Source of the DNA: Pseudomonas parasichuanensis
GTDB taxonomy: Bacteria > Pseudomonadota > Gammaproteobacteria > Pseudomonadales > Pseudomonadaceae
Reading direction: 5' to 3'
Assembly: GCF_021601385.1 (NCBI RefSeq)
Contig: NZ_BQHO01000001.1
Location: 1-64,000, forward strand
DNA: 64,000 nucleotides
Part shown: positions 24,646 through 33,163 of the stretch, piece after piece
Numbering within the stretch: position 1 is the first letter of the stretch
How the letters are laid out: every line of letters starts with the position of its first letter
The notes under the pieces: generated by a model
The model's input: only the letters and a program-made list of their open reading frames with translations
Database searches by the model: none
What the model was told of the DNA's origin: nothing
Made by a program: the position numbers and the translations under genes

Positions 24646-24661
24646 TACGATGATTTTCGTA
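24646..24661. promoter_or_regulatory. palindrome upstream of toxin-antitoxin-like pair
   Basis: TACGA-TGATTT-TCGTA is a perfect 5-bp inverted repeat with a 6-bp spacer, 16 bp before the first gene of the pair. It overlaps a TACGAT -10-like box. The position suits an autorepression operator for the downstream zinc-finger protein. Confidence 0.5.
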
Positions 24662-24677
24662 TTGACAGGGATGTCCT

Positions 24678-24968
24678 ATGCAAAAAGGCTTCAAAGCAGT
24701 GAGGCGCGCAGTGATTGCAGCCCTCGAAGCAGGTGATTAGCTGCATGCGTCACGCGGCGATATCGAGGTGAAGAACCTGTTGGCGACGGGAGCGGTATCG
24801 GCGGCGCAAGTCATCGACGTGATCCTCGCCTGCAACGGCACCCATTACCGCAGCAGCCCCCACCACGCCGTGGCATCGGTCGACGTGCACCTGATCAGGT
24901 GGCACGGCTGGTACATCAAGTTCTATTTTCTCGAGCCAGACACCTGGTTCATCAGCGTTCATCAGTGA
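24678..24968 (+). pseudogene. toxin-like gene with in-frame amber codon
   Basis: A 97-codon frame, MQKGFKAVRRAVIAALEAGD-stop-LHASRGDIEVKNLLATG and on to FISVHQ, is continuous except for one TAG at 24738-24740. Both sides are in the same frame and read like one protein. The last strands (GWYIKFYFLEPDTWFISVHQ) resemble the end of MqsR-type mRNA interferases. The position before a Cys-x2-Cys protein with an 11-bp gap also mimics mqsRA. Either the gene is dead by a tyrosine-to-amber change or translation restarts at GTG 24768. The toxin assignment is inference. Confidence 0.65.
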
Positions 24969-24979
24969 GTAACCAGGCA

Positions 24980-25612
24980 ATGAAAATTCTTTTCGAAGGC
25001 GATACCGGCAAAGCGCTGTGCGAGCACTGCCAGGCCGTGGTGGCCACGCGCTACCTGCGCCGTGACGTACCCTTCAGTGATGGGCAAGGTTTGGCCCGCG
25101 ACATCCTGGTGGGGGTGTGCGAGCGCTGCGACACCGTGGTGGCCCTGCCGGCGCAATCCACGCCGGCAATTCGCGAGGCGCGCAAGGAGCAACTGAAATC
25201 CATCGAGGCCAGGTTGCCGGCGGTGTACCTGGACATTCTTGACGCAGCCCTGCATACCGTCTGCAGCGAGGCCGGGGTTCATCTGCGCAAGCTGTTGCTG
25301 GCCCACTACCTGCAGCAGTTGGTGCAAGCCCGGCAAGGCGAGGGCTTGCGGCCTGCCCATGAGGCCTTCCTCCAGGCGCTCGAGCAGCAGCGCCATCAGC
25401 GTGGCTTGCCGGCCGGCAGCGCGACCCGGCGCCTGTCGATGAAGGTCAATGCACACATGGCCGAGGATTTCCTGGCGCTGATGCAGCAGGCCGACATGTC
25501 CCAGACCGAGCTGCTCAAGGCCGTGATCGCGCGCATTCAGGCGGATGTGCTCGAAGCGCGTGACCCGCAGGTGATCGCTACCCTGCAGCGCCTGGCGCGG
25601 CTTGCGGGGTAG
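24980..25612 (+). CDS. zinc-ribbon protein, putative MqsA-like antitoxin
   Basis: A 210-residue protein. Residues 10-55 hold two CxxC pairs (CEHC and CERC) with about 33 residues between them, like the MqsA zinc domain. The middle is helical (LDAALHTVCSEAGVHLRKLLLAHYLQQL), and the C-terminal part looks like a short DNA-binding or oligomerising module (RRLSMKVNAHMAEDFLALMQQADMSQTELLKAVIARI). I chose the ATG at 24980 because it follows the stop of the toxin-like frame. It is longer than MqsA (131 residues). It appears intact while its partner is broken. Confidence 0.65.
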   Translation: MKILFEGDTGKALCEHCQAVVATRYLRRDVPFSDGQGLARDILVGVCERCDTVVALPAQSTPAIREARKEQLKSIEARLPAVYLDILDAALHTVCSEAGVHLRKLLLAHYLQQLVQARQGEGLRPAHEAFLQALEQQRHQRGLPAGSATRRLSMKVNAHMAEDFLALMQQADMSQTELLKAVIARIQADVLEARDPQVIATLQRLARLAG

Positions 25613-25850
25613 CGATCCGCAGGCGGCACCTCGTCGGTTTCAGGACGCGCCTGGTCGCCCGCGCACAACCCCCTTGTCACAGACCTGCCATGCTCAGAGG
25701 ATGCCTTCGGACCGCGCGCGCCTAGACGCCCGGCCGCAGGCAAGGAGGGTGCCCGGCACACCGCCACCGTGACGTGGCCGCGCACCGCAGCTGAACACCG
25801 CCGGGTATTGCTCCTGTTTCGGGGTGGCCCGGGTTGCCGAGGTTTGCTGT

Positions 25851-26336
25851 ATGCCTGATGACTTGAACCACCTGCCCCTGATCCAGCGCGTCCTGGCCCG
25901 TGAGAAGGACACCCCCGGCGCCTTGTTGCCGATCCTCCACGCCATCCAGGCCGGCGTCGGCCATATCCCCGACATCGCCATCAATGAAATTGCCCATGCC
26001 CTCAACCTCAGCCTGGCCGAGGTGCGCGGGGTAATCAGCTTTTACCACGACTTTCGCACCGCACCGCCGGCCCGGCACACGCTGCGCCTGTGCCGCGCCG
26101 AGTCCTGCCAGAGCCGCGGCGCCGAAGCGTTGGCTGCACAGTTGCGTGAACAGCTGGGCCTGGACGACCACGGCACCAGCGCAGACGGCGCGTTGAGCCT
26201 GCGCCCGGTCTACTGCCTGGGCGCTTGTGCCTGTTCACCGGCGCTCGAACTCGATGGCCAGTTGCACGCGCGGCTCACCCCTGAGCGCTTGCGGGCGCTG
26301 GTGGATGGCTGCCGTGAGGAGGTGAAGGCATGTTGA
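25851..26336 (+). CDS. fdsG: NAD-dependent formate dehydrogenase gamma subunit
   Basis: A 161-residue thioredoxin-like [2Fe-2S] subunit (NuoE type). The four ligands are in LCRAESCQS and YCLGACACS. N-terminal helices (ALLPILHAIQAGVGHIPDIAINEIAHALNLSLAEVRGVISFYHDF) are typical. It passes electrons within the soluble molybdenum formate dehydrogenase that oxidises formate to CO2 with NAD+. The start is ATG at 25851 (MPDDLNHL). It overlaps fdsB by 7 bp. About 240 bp upstream are free of genes and should hold the operon promoter; no clear activator site was identified. Confidence 0.95.
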   Translation: MPDDLNHLPLIQRVLAREKDTPGALLPILHAIQAGVGHIPDIAINEIAHALNLSLAEVRGVISFYHDFRTAPPARHTLRLCRAESCQSRGAEALAAQLREQLGLDDHGTSADGALSLRPVYCLGACACSPALELDGQLHARLTPERLRALVDGCREEVKAC

Positions 26337-27874
26337 GCCTGTGCATTCCCTGTGATTCGGTGGCCCGCGCCGTCGGCGCGGACCAGGTGGCCGACGCGCT
26401 GGCCCGCGAGGCCGAGCGTCGCCAGCTGCCGCTGCGCATCCAGCGCACCAGCTCGCGTGGCCTGTACTGGCTGGAGCCGTTGGTCGAGCTGGACAGCGAC
26501 GCCGGCCGCCAGGGGTTCGGGCCGGTCTCGGTCGAAGACGTGCCGGGCTTGCTCGATGCCCTGGCCACAGGCGAGCCAGGCCACGCCTTGGCACTGGGCC
26601 TGGTCGAGCAGATCCCTTACCTGAAAACCCAGCAACGCCTGCTGTTTGCCCGCGCGGGTATCACCCGGCCGCTGTCGCTGGACGACTACCACGCCAACGG
26701 CGGCTTCGAGGGCCTGCGCCGGGCAACGCTGATGGAGGCTGACGAGGTGGTCGCCGCCGTGTTCGATTCCGGCCTGCGTGGCCGGGGCGGTGCGGCGTTC
26801 CCGGCGGGCATCAAGTGGCGCACCGTGCGCCAGGCCCAGGCCGTGCAGAAATACGTGGTGTGCAACGCCGACGAGGGTGACTCCGGCACCTTCGCCGACC
26901 GCATGCTGATGGAGGGCGACCCGTTCCTGCTGATCGAAGGCATGATCATCGCCGGGCTCGCCGTAGGGGCGAGCAAAGGCTACATCTATGTGCGTTCGGA
27001 ATACCCGGATGCCATCGGCACCCTGAACGAGGCGATCCTGCTGGCCCGCGAGGCCGGTTACCTGGACGTCGCCGGCCAAGGCGTGGCCTTCGACCTGCAG
27101 GTGCGGGTCGGGGCGGGCGCCTATATCTGCGGCGAGGAAACCGCGCTGCTCGAATCCCTCGAAGGCAAGCGCGGCATCGTCCGCGCCAAGCCGCCGCTGC
27201 CGGCGCTGGAGGGCCTGTTCGGCCAGCCGACGCTGGTGCACAACGTGCTCACCCTGGCCTCGATCCCGATCATCCTGGCCAAGGGCGCGGCGTTCTATCG
27301 CGACTTCGGCATGGGCCGCTCGCTGGGCACCCTGCCGTTCCAGTTGGCCGGCAATATCCGCCACGGCGGCCTGGTGGAGCGGGCGTTCGGCCTCACGCTA
27401 CGCGAGCTGGTGGAAGGCTACGGCGGCGGTACCGCCAGCGGCCGGCCGATCAAGGCCGCACAGGTGGGCGGCCCGCTGGGGGCCTGGGTGCCGCCGGCAC
27501 AGTTCGATACGCCGCTGGACTACGAGGCCTTTGCCGCCATGGGCGCGATGCTTGGCCACGGCGGTGTGGTGCTGGCCGACGATACCCTGAACATGGCCGG
27601 CATGGCCCGCTTTGCCCTGCAGTTCTGTGCCGAAGAGTCGTGCGGTAAATGCACGCCATGCAGAATCGGCTCGACCCGCGGCGTGGAAGTGGTCGACCGC
27701 CTGATCGCCAGCACCGACCCGGCCATGCGCGAAAGCCAGGCCGGCCTGCTGCGCGACCTGTGCGACACGATGCAGTACGGCTCGCTGTGCGCCATGGGTG
27801 GGATGACCTCGTATCCCGTGGCCAGCGCCCTCAAGCACTTCCCCGCCGATTTCGGCCTGGAGGCCGCGCAATGA
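26330..27874 (+). CDS. fdsB: NAD-dependent formate dehydrogenase beta subunit
   Basis: A 514-residue NuoF-type subunit. The FMN/NAD-binding region is GLRGRGGAAFPAGIKW ... CNADEGDSGTFADR ... GASKGYIYVRSEYP. The [4Fe-4S] motif is EESCGKCTPCRIGS, with the fourth Cys in SLCAMGG. A thioredoxin-like N-terminal domain fused to it is characteristic of FdsB and HoxF. It is the site of NAD+ reduction. It overlaps fdsA by 4 bp (ATGA). Confidence 0.95.
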   Translation: MLSLCIPCDSVARAVGADQVADALAREAERRQLPLRIQRTSSRGLYWLEPLVELDSDAGRQGFGPVSVEDVPGLLDALATGEPGHALALGLVEQIPYLKTQQRLLFARAGITRPLSLDDYHANGGFEGLRRATLMEADEVVAAVFDSGLRGRGGAAFPAGIKWRTVRQAQAVQKYVVCNADEGDSGTFADRMLMEGDPFLLIEGMIIAGLAVGASKGYIYVRSEYPDAIGTLNEAILLAREAGYLDVAGQGVAFDLQVRVGAGAYICGEETALLESLEGKRGIVRAKPPLPALEGLFGQPTLVHNVLTLASIPIILAKGAAFYRDFGMGRSLGTLPFQLAGNIRHGGLVERAFGLTLRELVEGYGGGTASGRPIKAAQVGGPLGAWVPPAQFDTPLDYEAFAAMGAMLGHGGVVLADDTLNMAGMARFALQFCAEESCGKCTPCRIGSTRGVEVVDRLIASTDPAMRESQAGLLRDLCDTMQYGSLCAMGGMTSYPVASALKHFPADFGLEAAQ

Positions 27875-30756
27875 TCAACTACTTCGACCCCAGCAGCGAT
27901 ATCGACCTGGGTACCCCCGAGCGTGTCAGCGACGTGCAGGTCAGCCTGGTCATCGATGGCCGTTCGATCAGTGTGCCCGCCGGCACCTCGGTGATGCGCG
28001 CCGCCGCGCTGCTCGGCACCAGCATCCCCAAGCTGTGCGCCACCGACAGCCTCGAAGCCTTCGGCTCGTGCCGCATGTGCATGGTCGAGATCGACGGCAT
28101 GCGCGGCTACCCGGCGTCGTGCACCACGCCAGTCAACGAGGGCATGGTGGTGCGCACGCAAACCGCGCGCCTGGCCGACCTGCGCCGCAACGTGATGGAA
28201 CTGTACATTTCCGACCACCCGCTGGACTGCCTGACCTGCTCGGCCAACGGCAATTGCGAGCTGCAGACCGTCGCCGGCCAGGTCGGCCTGCGCGAGGTAC
28301 GCTACGGCTATGACGGCGACAATCACTTGGCTGAACAGAAGGACGTCTCCAACCCGTACTTCGACTACGAGCCCAGCAAGTGCATCGTCTGCAGCCGCTG
28401 CGTGCGCGCCTGCGAAGACATCCAGGGCACCTTTGCCCTGACCATCACCGGGCGTGGCTTCGACTCGCGGGTGGCGGCGGCCGGTGGCGACGACTTCCTC
28501 AGCTCCGAATGCGTGTCCTGCGGTGCCTGCGTGCAGGCCTGCCCGACCGCGACCCTGAGCGAAAAAAGCCTGATCCAGCTCGGCCAGCCCGAGCGTGCGG
28601 TGATCACCACCTGCGCCTATTGCGGTGTGGGCTGCTCGTTCCGCGCCGAGATGAAGGGCGACCAGTTGGTGCGCATGGTCCCGGACAAGCAGGGCGGCGC
28701 CAACCACGGCCATGCCTGCGTCAAGGGCCGCTTCGCCTGGGGCTACGCCACCCACCCCGACCGCATCACCAAGCCGATGATCCGCAAGCGCCTGGAAGAC
28801 CCATGGCAGGAAGTCAGCTGGGACGAGGCGGTAACCTATGCCGCCAGTGAGTTCCGGCGCATCCAGCTCAAGTACGGGCGCGATTCCATCGGCGGCATCA
28901 CCTCCAGCCGCTGCACCAACGAAGAGGCCTACCTGGTGCAGAAACTGGTGCGCACCGCGTTCGGCAACAACAACGTCGACACCTGCGCGCGGGTTTGCCA
29001 TTCACCTACCGGCTACGGCCTCAAGCAGACCCTCGGCGAATCCGCCGGCACCCAGAGTTTCGACTCGGTGATGCAGGCCGACGTGGTACTGGTGATCGGC
29101 GCCAACCCCACCGACGCCCACCCGGTGTTCGGCTCGCAGCTCAAACGCCGCCTGCGCCAGGGCGCGCGGCTGATCGTCATCGACCCGCGGCGCATCGACC
29201 TGGTCGACTCGCCCCACGCCCGCGCCGAACTGCACCTGCAACTGCGCCCGGGCACCAACGTGGCCATGCTCAATGCCCTGGCCCATGTGATCGTCAACGA
29301 AGGCCTGCTCGACCAGCGCTTCATCGATGCCCGTTGCGAGACCGAGGACTTTGCCCGCTGGCGCGATTTCGTCGCCCAACCCGACAATGCCCCCGAGCTG
29401 CTTGGCCCGGTGTGCGGCGTGCCCGCCGAGCAGATCCGCGCCGCCGCACGGTTGTATGCCACCGGCGGCAATGCGGCGATCTACTACGGCCTGGGCGTGA
29501 CCGAGCACAGCCAGGGTAGCACCGCGGTAATGGGCATCGCCAACCTGGCCATGGCCACCGGCAACATCGGCCGCGAAGGGGTAGGGGTGAACCCGCTGCG
29601 CGGGCAGAACAACGTGCAGGGCTCCTGCGACATGGGCTCGTTCCCCCACGAGCTGCCCGGCTACCGGCATATTTCCAACGCCAGTGTGCGCAGCGAGTTC
29701 GAACAGGCCTGGGGCGTCACGCTGCAACCCGACCCCGGGCTGCGCATCCCCAACATGTTCGAGGCCGCGCTCGACGGCAGCTTCAAGGCGCTGTACTGCC
29801 AAGGTGAGGACATCGCCCAGAGCGACCCCAACACCCAGCACGTCACCGCTGCCTTGCTGGCGATGGAGTGCGTGGTGGTGCAGGACATCTTCCTCAACGA
29901 AACCGCCAAGTTTGCCCATGTGTTCCTGCCGGGCAGTTCGTTCCTGGAAAAGGACGGTACCTTCACCAACGCGGAACGGCGTATCTCGCGGGTGCGCAAG
30001 GTGATGGAATCGCTGGCCGGCAAGGCCGACTGGGAGGCCACCATGGCCCTGGCCAACGCCCTGGGCTACCCCATGAACTACCGCCACCCGTCCGAGATCA
30101 TGGACGAAATCGCCCGCCTGACGCCGACCTTCCACCGTGTCAGCTACAGCGAGATCGACCGCCACGGCAGCCTGCAGTGGCCGTGCAACGACGCAGCCCC
30201 CGATGGCACGCCGACCATGCACATCGACCAGTTCGTGCGCGGCAAGGGCCGCTTCATGCTCACCGGTTATGTGCCCACCGACGAGAAGGTCAACAACCGC
30301 TACCCGCTGCTGCTGACCACCGGGCGCATCCTCAGCCAGTACAACGTCGGCGCGCAGACCCGGCGCACCGAGAACATCGCCTGGCACGCCGAGGACCGCC
30401 TGGAAATCCACCCCAGCGACGCCGAAAGCCGCGGCATCAGCGACGGCGACTGGGTCGGCGTGGGCAGCCGCGCCGGGCAGAGCGTGCTGCGCGCCAGGGT
30501 CAGCGGGCGGGTGGCGCCGGGCGTGGTGTACACCACCTTCCACTTCCCCGAGTCGGGTGCCAACGTGATCACCACCGACAACTCCGACTGGGCCACCAAC
30601 TGCCCCGAGTACAAGGTCACGGCGGTGGAGGTGCTGAAGGTGTTCCAGCCATCGGAATGGCAGAAGCGCTACCAGAGCTTCAGTGACGAACAGCGGCGCC
30701 TGCTCGACGAGCGACGCCAGGCGCAAGGCAAGGAGAAGGCGGAGGTGCGTCGATGA
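27871..30756 (+). CDS. fdsA: NAD-dependent formate dehydrogenase alpha (molybdenum) subunit
   Basis: A 961-residue catalytic subunit. An N-terminal [2Fe-2S] domain (GSCRMCMVEIDG) is followed by a His/Cys cluster region (HPLDCLTCSANGNCELQ), two [4Fe-4S] ferredoxin motifs (CIVCSRCVRAC, CVSCGACVQACP) and the molybdopterin domain with its own cluster (CAYCGVGCSF). The molybdenum ligand is Cys376 next to His377 in CARVCHSPTGYG, so this is the cysteine rather than the selenocysteine form. The ATG at 27871 is chosen over an upstream extension in fdsB. No fdhD/fdsC chaperone gene is adjacent, so maturation factors must be encoded elsewhere. Confidence 0.96.
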   Translation: MINYFDPSSDIDLGTPERVSDVQVSLVIDGRSISVPAGTSVMRAAALLGTSIPKLCATDSLEAFGSCRMCMVEIDGMRGYPASCTTPVNEGMVVRTQTARLADLRRNVMELYISDHPLDCLTCSANGNCELQTVAGQVGLREVRYGYDGDNHLAEQKDVSNPYFDYEPSKCIVCSRCVRACEDIQGTFALTITGRGFDSRVAAAGGDDFLSSECVSCGACVQACPTATLSEKSLIQLGQPERAVITTCAYCGVGCSFRAEMKGDQLVRMVPDKQGGANHGHACVKGRFAWGYATHPDRITKPMIRKRLEDPWQEVSWDEAVTYAASEFRRIQLKYGRDSIGGITSSRCTNEEAYLVQKLVRTAFGNNNVDTCARVCHSPTGYGLKQTLGESAGTQSFDSVMQADVVLVIGANPTDAHPVFGSQLKRRLRQGARLIVIDPRRIDLVDSPHARAELHLQLRPGTNVAMLNALAHVIVNEGLLDQRFIDARCETEDFARWRDFVAQPDNAPELLGPVCGVPAEQIRAAARLYATGGNAAIYYGLGVTEHSQGSTAVMGIANLAMATGNIGREGVGVNPLRGQNNVQGSCDMGSFPHELPGYRHISNASVRSEFEQAWGVTLQPDPGLRIPNMFEAALDGSFKALYCQGEDIAQSDPNTQHVTAALLAMECVVVQDIFLNETAKFAHVFLPGSSFLEKDGTFTNAERRISRVRKVMESLAGKADWEATMALANALGYPMNYRHPSEIMDEIARLTPTFHRVSYSEIDRHGSLQWPCNDAAPDGTPTMHIDQFVRGKGRFMLTGYVPTDEKVNNRYPLLLTTGRILSQYNVGAQTRRTENIAWHAEDRLEIHPSDAESRGISDGDWVGVGSRAGQSVLRARVSGRVAPGVVYTTFHFPESGANVITTDNSDWATNCPEYKVTAVEVLKVFQPSEWQKRYQSFSDEQRRLLDERRQAQGKEKAEVRR

Positions 30757-30956
30757 GCAGCGACAACCTGGTGAAGATGGCCAATCAGATTGCCCACTAT
30801 TTCGACAGCGAGCCGGACCGGGCCAAGGCAGTGCAGGGGGTAAGGCAGCACCTGCAAAGCTTCTGGACCCCGGTCATGCGCAAGCAGTTGGGAGAATGGA
30901 TCGAGGTCCATGCGGGGGAGGGGCTTGATCCGAAAGTGCGGGAGGCGCTTGCCTAG
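30753..30956 (+). CDS. fdsD: formate dehydrogenase delta subunit
   Basis: A 67-residue small subunit (LVKMANQIAHYFDSEPDRAKAVQGVRQHLQSFWTPVMRKQL), the FdsD family found at the end of fds operons. It stabilises the FdsGBA assembly. It overlaps fdsA by 4 bp and closes the operon; a BIME follows. Confidence 0.93.
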   Translation: MSSDNLVKMANQIAHYFDSEPDRAKAVQGVRQHLQSFWTPVMRKQLGEWIEVHAGEGLDPKVREALA

Positions 30957-31281
30957 GCCAGCTTTCTATAGCCTCTATCGGCCCTTCGCCGGCAAGCCGG
31001 CTCCCACCCCCTGACGGGCCTGCGCATACTCTGTAGGAGCGGCCTTGTGCCGCGAAAGGGCGGCGAAGCGGCCCCATGGACCTGTGGTGCGCCACAGATG
31101 GCTGGGGCTGCTGGGCAGCCCTTTCGTGGCACAAGGCCACTCCTACAGAAAAACCGCGCAAGACAATTGCCGGCTTGCGAGCGAAGGACCGGTACAGGTG
31201 TAGATGAAATGTCCGTCATATACGTGAGGCTATTCACAGGCTAGTGCTACCCTCCCGAAAACCCTGCCACGGACACTTACC
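30957..31281. repeat. BIME: long inverted REP pair after fdsD
   Basis: Two 30-bp arms, 31031-31060 and 31119-31148, are inverted copies with two differences (CTGTAGGAGCGGCCTTGTGC and its complement). A smaller hairpin CTGTGG-TGCG-CCACAG lies inside at 31082-31097. A single REP half (GCCGGCAAGCCGGCTCCC) lies near 30989. No gene is seen. The structure probably stabilises or terminates the fds transcript. Confidence 0.85.
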
Positions 31282-33099
31282 ATGGACATGAACTGGCACC
31301 AGGCCCTGCAAGAGAGCCTGAGCTGGCTGGCAATCGCCACAGGCATCACCTTCGTCTGCTTCATCGCCGCCGCCACGCTGGCCGTGCGCGGCACCCGGTG
31401 GGGCCGCCAGTTCTGGCAGCTCGCCGGGCCCTACTTCAGCCTTCAACGCAGCTGGCGGCCCTTGCTGGCATTTGCCCTGTTGCTGGTGCTGACGCTGTTC
31501 TCGGTACGCCTGAACGTGCTGTTCTCGTTCTGGTACAACGGCTTCTACAGCGCCCTGCAGGCGCTGGACCAGACGGCATTCTGGTACCTGCTCGGGGTGT
31601 TCGCGGTGCTCGCCACCATCCACGTGCTGCGCGCGCTGTTCACCTTCTACGTCACCCAGGCGTTCAACATCCACTGGCGGGTCTGGCTGACCGAGCGCCT
31701 GAGCGCCGACTGGATGCACGGCGATGCCTATTACCGTGGGCAGTTCCTCGCCGAACCGGTGGACAACCCCGACCAGCGTATCGAACTGGATGTGAACGCC
31801 TTCGTCACCGGCTCCGTGTCGTTGGCGCTGGGTGCGGTCAGCGCGCTGGTCTCGCTGGTGGCCTTTACCGGGATTCTCTGGGGTCTGTCTGCGCCGCTGG
31901 CGGTGGCCGGGGTCGAAGTGCCGCGGGCGATGGTGTTCGCGGTGTACGTGTATGTGCTGATCGCCACCTGGATCGCCTTCCGCCTCGGGCAGCCGCTGAT
32001 CCGCCTGAACTTCCTCAACGAAAAACTCACCGCCAACTTCCGTTATGCATTGATGCGCCTACGCGAGAACGCCGAGAACATCGCCTTCTACCAGGGCGCG
32101 CAGGTTGAGCGCGGCACACTGCTCGGCCGCTTCTTCGCCTTGATCGGCAACGCCTGGGCGCTGGTGTTCCGGAACCTCAAATTCAGCGGCTTCAACCTGG
32201 GCATCAGCCAGGTCGCGGTGGTCTTCCCGTTCATCCTCCAGGCGCCGCGCTTCTTCAGTGGCGCGATCAAGCTGGGCGACGTGATGCAGACCGCCCAGGC
32301 TTTCGGCCAGGTGCAGGATTCGCTGTCGTTCTTCCGCGAGTCCTACGACACCTTCGCCAGCTACCGCGCCACCCTCGACCGTTTGACGGGCTTTCTCGAT
32401 GCCAACCAGCAGGCCAGTGCCTTGCCCAAGGTCGACACCGATGCGTTGCCCAAAGCATTGGCCATTACGGGGCTGCAGGTGCTGCGCCCGGATGGCCACG
32501 CCCTGATCGCCGATCTGGATCTGCACTTGCAGGCCGGCCAGGCGCTGCTGATCAAAGGGCCTTCAGGTAGCGGCAAGACCACGCTGCTGCGTGCCCTGGC
32601 CGGGCTATGGCCCTATGCCGAAGGCGAGGTCCGGCGGCCGCTGGGGCACCAGGCGCTGTTCCTCTCCCAGCGCTCGTACCTGCCCCTGGGCGACCTGCGT
32701 ACGGCCATCGCCTACCCGGCGGACGCCAGGCCCGAGGACGATGCGCGCATGCAGCAGGCGCTGCGCCAGGTCAACCTGGCCCACCTGGCCGAACGCCTCG
32801 ACGTGCAGTGCGACTGGTCACGGATTCTGTCGGTGGGCGAGCAGCAACGCCTGGCGTTCGCCAGGGTGCTGTTCAACCAGCCACAGGTGGTGTTCCTCGA
32901 CGAGTCGACCTCGGCGATGGACGAGGGGCTTGAACATGCGTTGTATGCGTTGTTGCGCAGCGAGATGCCGGAGACCTTGCTGATCAGCGTCGGGCACCGC
33001 AGTACCCTGGCGGCGTTCCATACCCACCGCCTGGAAGTCGACGGGCAGGGTGGCTGGGCGTTGTTCGAGCAGCAGCCGGTGGTCGAGGAGCCGGCTTAG
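31282..33099 (+). CDS. SbmA/YddA-type ABC transporter (fused membrane and ATPase domains)
   Basis: A 605-residue half-transporter. The first 320 residues hold six hydrophobic segments of the SbmA/BacA-like fold (VRLNVLFSFWYNGFYSALQALD, ITFVCFIAAATLAV). The C-terminal ATPase has Walker A GPSGSGKTT (about residue 430), signature VGEQQRLAFARV, Walker B VVFLDEST and an H-loop SVGHRS. Relatives (YddA, VitB12-type ABCD4 relatives) transport peptides or cobalamin-like compounds; the substrate here is unknown. It stands alone between a BIME and a convergent chemoreceptor gene. Confidence 0.88.
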   Translation: MDMNWHQALQESLSWLAIATGITFVCFIAAATLAVRGTRWGRQFWQLAGPYFSLQRSWRPLLAFALLLVLTLFSVRLNVLFSFWYNGFYSALQALDQTAFWYLLGVFAVLATIHVLRALFTFYVTQAFNIHWRVWLTERLSADWMHGDAYYRGQFLAEPVDNPDQRIELDVNAFVTGSVSLALGAVSALVSLVAFTGILWGLSAPLAVAGVEVPRAMVFAVYVYVLIATWIAFRLGQPLIRLNFLNEKLTANFRYALMRLRENAENIAFYQGAQVERGTLLGRFFALIGNAWALVFRNLKFSGFNLGISQVAVVFPFILQAPRFFSGAIKLGDVMQTAQAFGQVQDSLSFFRESYDTFASYRATLDRLTGFLDANQQASALPKVDTDALPKALAITGLQVLRPDGHALIADLDLHLQAGQALLIKGPSGSGKTTLLRALAGLWPYAEGEVRRPLGHQALFLSQRSYLPLGDLRTAIAYPADARPEDDARMQQALRQVNLAHLAERLDVQCDWSRILSVGEQQRLAFARVLFNQPQVVFLDESTSAMDEGLEHALYALLRSEMPETLLISVGHRSTLAAFHTHRLEVDGQGGWALFEQQPVVEEPA

Positions 33100-33128
33100 C
33101 TCGGCGGGGGCCATCGTTGGCAAGTCGC

Positions 33129-33145
33129 AGCGGCGCACCGCCGCT
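33129..33145. terminator. hairpin between convergent genes
   Basis: AGCGGCG-CAC-CGCCGCT, a perfect 7-bp stem with a 3-base loop, lies between the ABC gene and the convergent chemoreceptor. It is part of a REP-like sequence and may serve both as terminator. Confidence 0.5.
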
Positions 33146-33163
33146 CCCACGGCCCCGCGTGGC

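Noticed and set aside
27520-30726. long minus-strand frames over fdsA
   Set aside because: Antisense shadows of a gene with all expected cofactor motifs.
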